Part shown: positions 57,555 through 64,000 of the stretch, one piece after another
Position numbering within the stretch: the stretch's first letter is position 1
Layout of the letters: the number at the start of each line of letters is the position of its first letter
DNA from: Luscinia megarhynchos
Lineage: Eukaryota; Chordata; Aves; Passeriformes; Turdidae
Length of the DNA stretch: 64,000 bases
Assembly (NCBI GenBank): GCA_034336665.1
Contig: CM067585.1
Location: 1,239,001-1,303,000, forward strand
Direction: 5' to 3'
Notes under the pieces: model-generated
Databases searched by the model: none
Told to the model about the DNA's origin: nothing
What the model saw: only the letters and a program-made list of their open reading frames with translations
Translations under genes and position numbers: made by a program

Positions 57555-57995
57555 ACCGGTGTCCTGCTGGGAATCCCTGCTGGGAATCAGTGCTGGGAAT
57601 CACTGGGAATTCCTGCTGGGAATCGCTGGGAGTCGCTGGGAATTCCTGCTGGGAATCACTGGGAATCACTGGGAATTCCTGCTGGGAATCGCTGGGAATT
57701 CCTGCTGGGGAATCGCTGGGAGTCGCCGGAGAGCCTGTTGGAATCACCCGGGAATTCCTGCTGGGAATTCCTGCTGGGAATCACTGGGATGCCAGCTGGG
57801 AATTCCTGCTGGGGAAGCACTGGGGAATTCCTGCTGGGAATCGCTGGGAATTCCTGCTGGGAATCACTGGGAGTCGCTGGGAATTCCTGCTGGGAATCAC
57901 TGGGAATTCCTGCTGGGAATCGCTGGGAATCACTGGGAATTCCTGCTGGGAATCACTGGGAGTCGCTGGGAATTCCTGCTGGGAATCGCCGCGGG
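57555..57995. repeat. GGAATTCCTGCTGGGAATCRCTG minisatellite (duplicate copy)
   Basis: Counterpart of 44865-45370. It is more regular here than in the left copy, which fits each contig being worst near its own end. Confidence 0.88.
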
Positions 57996-58159
57996 GAGGA
58001 CGAGTCAGGGTCCTTGGGCGCAGGCGCTGTGAGCACGGGAGGGGTGACCCCGGCTGCGGGGAGCGGAGAAACAAATGATTAACTCGGGAGGTGATTAGCG
58101 ATTAGTTAATTAGTGATCGGTACGGGGATGGCTGTGCCGTGAGGGCAGGAGCCGGGCGC

Positions 58160-58240
58160 TGCACACTCACACACACTCACACACACACACACACCTCACA
58201 CACACTGACACACACACGCACACACACACACACTGACACT

Positions 58241-58271
<31 letters not shown>

Positions 58272-59023
58272 ACTCACACACACTGACACACTGACACACA
58301 CTGACACACACACTGACCACACACACACACTGACACACACTGACACACACACCAGACACACCACACACACACACACACCTCACACACACACACACATCAC
58401 ACACTGACACACACACACCACACACACACACACACACTGACACACACACACTGACACACACACACACACTACTGACACTATACACACACATACCAACACA
58501 CACTACATACACACACACTGCACACACACACTGACACACACACACACACATCATACACACACTTCACACACACTCACATCATCAATACGCACACACCGAC
58601 ACACACACACACACTCGACACAACACTGACATCAAACACCACACACGACACACCCCACACATCATCATCAATAACACCGACACACACTCGACACCGACAC
58701 ACCCCACACATTGACACCCCACACAACACATCGACACATCACACACACACACACACACACACACATCTGGACACATCACTTCACACACACTCACACACAC
58801 ACACACACACTGACACACACACTCACACACACATCACACACACACACACACTGACACACACACTCACACACACACACTCGACACACACACACTGACACAC
58901 ACTGACACACACACACACACTACCACACACACACACACACTCACACACACACACCTGACACACACACACACACACTTCACACACACTTCACACACACACT
59001 GACACACACACACACACACACAT

Positions 59024-59060
<37 letters not shown>

Positions 59061-59239
59061 CACACACACACACACACTTCACACACACACTCACACACAC
59101 ACTGACACACACACACACACATCACACACTTCACACACACTTCACACACACCTGACACACACACACACTTCACACACACTGACACACACACTGACACACA
59201 CACACACTACACACACTGACACACACACACACACACACT

Positions 59240-59272
<33 letters not shown>

Positions 59273-60385
59273 ACACACACACACTGACACACACTGACAC
59301 ACACTTCACACACACCTCACACATCACATCTCACACACACACACACACACACACTGACACACACTTCACACACACACTGACACACTCACACACACACACT
59401 TCCACACACTTCACACACACTCCACACACACTCACACACTACACACACACACTGACACACACTCCACACACACTCACACTCACACACACACACTGACACA
59501 CACACACACACACTCACACACACTGACACACATTCTGACACACACACACACACACACCACACACACACACACACACTGACACACACACACACACACGACA
59601 CACACACGACACTCACACACACACGCACACACACACACTGACACACTGACACACACACTTCACACACACACACACACTGACATACACACACACACTACAC
59701 ACACTCACACACACACACACGCACACTTCACACACACACACTGACACACACACACACTGACACACACACACTGACACACACTCACACACACACTCACACA
59801 CATACACACACACTGACACACACACACACATTGACACACGCATGACACACACACTGACACACACACTGACACACACACACTGCCCACACACACATACATG
59901 ACACACACATACACACACACACACATCACACACACACTCGACACACACTCACACGACGCACTCACACACACCACACACACACACACACACATCACACGAC
60001 ACACACACACACACGCACACTGACACACACACACATCACACGACACATTCACACACACTCCACACACACTGACACACACACACACATGACACACACACAC
60101 ACACACTGACACACACACATCACTGACACACATCACACTACACTTCACACACACACTGACACACACTGACACACACTGACACTCGACACACACACACTAC
60201 ACACACACTCACACACACACACACACTGACACACACTACACACACACACTCACACACACTGACACACGCACACACACACACATACACTCGACACACACAC
60301 TCGACACACACACAATACACACACACTGACACACACTGACACACACTGACACACACACACACTACACACACACACACACACAGAG
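58160..60385. repeat. (CA)n array with CACACTGACAC interruptions
   Basis: Over 2 kb of CACACA with TGACAC and TTCACA inserts. It has no coding potential. It is the first sequence to the right that is not present left of the gap, apart from its image in the inverted arm. Confidence 0.95.
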
Positions 60386-60489
60386 ACAGGGTCACACACG
60401 GCTCCTCCTCACACCCAGCAGAGCCAGAGCCCCCCAGGCCGGACCAACGCCCCTTCCCCACAGCCCCAGCAGCTCCTGCTGCCTCCAGC

Positions 60490-60975
60490 TCTGCACAATC
60501 AGAATTATCCATCAGGAATTACCAATCAGAATTCTCAATCAGGAATTATCAATCAGGAATTATCAATCAGAACTCTCAATCAGGAATTATCAATCAGAAT
60601 TCTCAATCAGGAATTACCAATCAGGAATTCTCAATCAGGAATTCTCAATCAGAATTATCAATCCGGAATTCTCAATCAGGAATTACCAATCAGGAATTAT
60701 CAATCAGGAATTCTCAATCAGAATTCTCAATCAGGAATTACCAATCAGAATTATCAATCAGGAATTCTCAATCAGAATTCTCAATCAGAATTCTCAATCA
60801 GAATTATCATCAGGAATTCTCAATCAGAACTCTATCAGGAATTCTGAATCAGGAATTCTGAATCAGGAATTCTCAATCAGAATTTTCAATCAGAATTATC
60901 AATCAGAATTTTCAATCAGAATTATCAATCAGAATTTTCAATCAGAATTTTCAATCAGGAGTTCTCAATCAGCCT
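60490..60975. repeat. minisatellite, AATCAGGAATTCTC 13-15-bp unit
   Basis: About thirty-five units alternating AATCAGGAATTCTC, AATCAGAATTATC and AATCAGAATTTTC. Confidence 0.92.
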
Positions 60976-61054
60976 CCAGGACCTGTGGCTCCTGCCCGTG
61001 TCCTTCCCACAGCAAATCGCTCCAAGAGCCACGCTGGGATCAGGAGCAGGCACC

Positions 61055-63090
61055 CAGAGCACTCCGGGGCTGTCACACCCTGAACGCTCCGGGGCTGTCA
61101 CACCCTGAGGGCTCCGGGGCTGTCACACCCCGAGCGCTCCGGGGCTGTCACACCCTGAGCGCTCCGGGGCTGTCACACCCTGAGCACTGCGGGGCTGTCA
61201 CACCCCGAGCGCTCCGGGGCTGTCACACCCTGAGCACTGCGGGGCTGTCACACCCCGAGCACTGCGGGGCTGTCACACCCTGAGCACTGCGGGGCTGTCA
61301 CACCCCGAGCGCTCCGGGGCTGTCACACCCTGAGCACTGCGGGGCTGTCACACCCCGAGCGCTCCGGGGCTGTCACACCCTGAACGCTCCGGGGCTGTCA
61401 CACCCTGAGCGCTCCGGGGCTGTCACACCTTGAGCGCTCCGGGGCTGTCACACCTTGAGGGCTCCGGGGCTGTCACACCCTGAGCTCTCCGGGGCTGTCA
61501 CACCCCGAGCACTGCGGGGCTGTCACACCCTGAGCGCTCCGGGGCTGTCACACCCTGAGGGCTCCGGGGCTGTCACACCCTGAGCGCTCCGGGGCTGTCA
61601 CACCCTGAGCTCTCCGGGGCTGTCACACCTTGAGCTCTCCGGGGCTGTCACACCTTGAGCTCTCCGGGGCTGTCACACCCTGAGCTCTCCGGGGCTGTCA
61701 CACCTTGAGCTCTCCGGGGCTGTCACACCCTGAGCACTGCGGGGCTGTCACACCCTGAGCTCTCCGGGGCTGTCACACCCTGAGCGCTCCGGGGCTGTCA
61801 CACCCTGAGCGCTGCGGGGCTGTCACACCCTGAGCGCTCCGGGGCTGTCACACCCTGAGCACTCCGGGGCTGTCACACCCTGAGCACTCCGGAGGGCTGT
61901 CACACCCTGAGCGCTCCGGGGCTGTCACACCCTGAAGGCTCCGGGGCTGTCACACCCTGAAGGCTCCTGTCACCCTGAGCACTCGGGGCTGTCACACCCT
62001 GAGGGCTCCGGGGCTGTCACACCTTGAGCTCTCCGGGGCTGTCACACCCTGAGCTCTCCGGGGCTGTCACACCCTGAGCACTGCGGGGCTGTCACACCCC
62101 GAGCACTCCGGGGCTGTCACACCCTAGAGCTCTCCGGGGCTGTCACACCCTGAGCACTGCGGGGCTGTCACACCCCTGGCTCGGGGCTGTCACACCCTGA
62201 GCGCTGCGGGGCTGTCACACCCTGAGCTCTCGGGGCTGTCACACCCCGAGCACTGCGGGGCTGTCACACCCTGAGCACTCGGGGCTGTCACACCCCGAGC
62301 GCTCGGGGCTGTCACACCCCGAGCACTCGGGGCTGTCACACCCTGAGGGCTCCGGGGCTGTCACACCCTGAGAGCGCTCGCGGGGCTGTCACACCCCGAG
62401 CACTCCGGGAGCTGTCACACCCTGAGCGCTCGGGGCTGTCACACCCGAACGCTCGGGGCTGTCACACCCCGAGCACTCCGGGGCTGTCACACACTGAGCA
62501 CTGCGGGGCTGTCACACCCTGAGCTCTCCCGGGGCTGTCACACCCTGAGCTCTCCGGGCTGTCACACCCTGAGCTGCGGGGCTGTCACACACTGAGCACT
62601 GCGGGGCTGTCACACCCTGAGCACTGCGGGGCTGTCACACCCCTGAGCACTGCAGGGCTGTCACACCCTGAGCTGCGGGGCTGTCACACCCTGAGCTCTC
62701 GGGGCTGTCACACCCTGAGGCGCTCTTGAGGGCTGTCACACCCGAAGCGCTCGGGGCTGTCACACCCTGAGCATTCCGGGGCTGTCACACCCTGAGCGCT
62801 CGGGGCTGTCACACTCCTGAGCAATTCCGGGCCTGTCACACCTTGGGCACTCCGGGTCTGTCACACCCTGAGCATTTTGGGGGCTGTCACACCCCGAGCT
62901 CTCGGGCTGTCACACCCTGAGCACTGCGGGGCTGTCACACCTTGGGCACTCCGGGGCTGTCACACCCCGAGCGCTCCGGGGCTGTCACACTCTGAGCAAT
63001 TCGGGCCTGTCACACCTTGGGCACTCCGGGTCTGTCACACCCTGAGCATTTCGGGGGTTGTCACACCCCGAGCGCTCCGGGGCTGTCCCT
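61055..63090. repeat. minisatellite, 25-bp unit beginning GGGGCTGTCACACCC
   Basis: About eighty units, each GGGGCTGTCACACCC followed by TGAGCGCTCC, with GAGCACTGC, GAGCTCTCC and GAGGGCTCC variants. It is regular to about 61.85 kb, then has more length variants toward 63 kb. Confidence 0.95.
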
Positions 63091-63500
63091 GCTCCCCTGG
63101 GGACAACGCCCAGGCCACCAACACCCGCCCCACCTGCAGGTCCCACAGCAAATCCAGCCCAAAGGGGCAAATCCCCCTGGACAAACCCGCTGAGGGAGGA
63201 TTTCCCCTCTAAGCAGGGACGTTTCTGCGGCCTCAGCCTAAAGAAGCTCCTGGAGTCACACGGGCGGCGCTCGGGGCCGCCGGCTCCCGCTGTAATGCCC
63301 TAATGGGATGGAGGCGAGGGCAGAAATAAACCCTAATCCCTGCGGGGATGGGAGGGGCGGAGGGGAGATGGGCCGGGATGTTCCGGGGCAGGTCCCGGGA
63401 CAGCAGAGCCCTGCGGGCAGGTGTGACCACCTGGGGACGGAGCAACGAAACCCCGGGAGGGTCAGACGCAGCCAAAATCCCCTCAGCATCGGCATGCGCC
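63091..63500. other. unique GC-rich sequence, no gene seen
   Basis: Unrepeated sequence between two minisatellites. No exon with family resemblance was recognised on either strand. Confidence 0.5.
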
Positions 63501-63504
63501 CTCT

Positions 63505-64000
63505 AACACAAATTTTGGGGTTGCTGGGGGTGGCAGGCACCCCAAACTGCACCTGGAGCCTGGGCAGGGACCCCAAACTGCACCTGGAGCGGGGGCAGGG
63601 ACCCCAAATTGCACCTGGAGCCTGGGCAGGGACCCCAAACTGCATCTGGAGTGTGGGCAGGGACCCCAAATTGTACCTGGAGTTATTGGGGGTGGCAGGG
63701 ACCCCAAATTGCACCTGGAGCCTGGGCAGGGACCCCAAACTGCACCTGGAGTTATTGGGGGTGGCAGGGACCCCAAACTGCACCTGGAGCCTGGGCAAGG
63801 ACCCCAAATTGTACCTGGAGCGTGAAGAGGGACCCCAAATTGCACCTGGAGTGTGGAGAGGGACCCCAAATTGTACCTGGAGTGTGGAGAGGGACCCCAA
63901 ATTGCACCTGGAGTTATTAGGGGTGGCAGGGACCCCAAATTGCACCTGGAGTCTGGGCAGGGACCCCAAATTGTACCTGGAGCGTGAAGAGGGACCCCAA
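63505..64000. repeat. minisatellite, about 31-bp unit, open at window edge
   Basis: Units of GGGACCCCAAATTGCACCTG then GAGCCTGGGCA, with GAGTTATTGGGGGTGGCA and GAGTGTGGAGA alternates. It continues past the right edge. Confidence 0.9.

Larger units (their letters stand above)
52091..58150. other. degraded forward duplicate of 39.0-45.6 kb
   Basis: Runs collinear with the clean copy: CA block, unique region, PKI exon 2, CR1, PKI exon 1, tetranucleotide array, GTGGCAC array and GGAATTCC array. It differs by frequent one- to few-base indels, mostly in homopolymers and short repeats. The pattern fits an unpolished contig end overlapping the left contig rather than an old duplication. Confidence 0.88.

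Noticed and set aside
54253..57556. Frames up to 958 codons of Arg-Pro-Ser-Val repeats
   Set aside because: They are translations of the (GGAC)n array, which is itself probably a miscalled GGAT array in a duplicated contig end.

Overview
This is vertebrate nuclear DNA, most likely from a songbird (passerine). The evidence is intron-rich genes, many short CR1 LINE fragments of the avian type, a CpG-island promoter, and an extreme density of GC-rich minisatellites typical of a small avian chromosome. The gene order SNRNP40 (minus), ZCCHC17 (plus), FABP3 (minus) matches human 1p35, as recalled from memory.

Layout. (1) 1-13.5 kb: SNRNP40, a WD40 protein of the U5 snRNP, on the minus strand; nine coding exons are visible and the short terminal exon lies beyond the left edge. 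(2) 13.52-14.00 kb: a divergent CpG-island promoter with five ATTGG (CCAAT) boxes. (3) 14.0-30.0 kb: ZCCHC17, seven coding exons on the plus strand, with a 3'UTR and poly(A) signal. (4) 31.46-35.87 kb: FABP3, four exons on the minus strand, convergent with ZCCHC17 and complete from TATA-like box to poly(A) signal. (5) 40.54-41.31 kb: a two-exon, 75-residue cAMP-dependent protein kinase inhibitor (PKI) on the minus strand. I know of no PKI next to FABP3 in mammals.

The rest is largely tandem repeat: more than twenty arrays, with units from 2 to about 110 bp. They sit in introns, in the ZCCHC17 3'UTR and in most of 36.8-64 kb.

A 100-N gap lies at 45,631-45,730. To its right, 45.73-52.09 kb is a badly degraded reverse-complement copy, and 52.09-58.15 kb a moderately degraded forward copy, of the locus seen cleanly at 39.0-45.6 kb. 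The inverted arm also mirrors repeats at 58-62 kb. The two arms meet head to head near 52.1 kb. This looks like a fold-back long-read artefact at a contig end, so the second PKI copy and the GGAC array there should not be counted as genome content without proof.

The genes are housekeeping (spliceosome; nucleolar/RNA-binding protein) or metabolic/signalling (fatty-acid transport; PKA inhibition) and do not form one pathway. The main biological leads are the extra PKI gene linked to FABP3, and a minisatellite that has amplified the 3' splice site of an SNRNP40 exon about twenty times.
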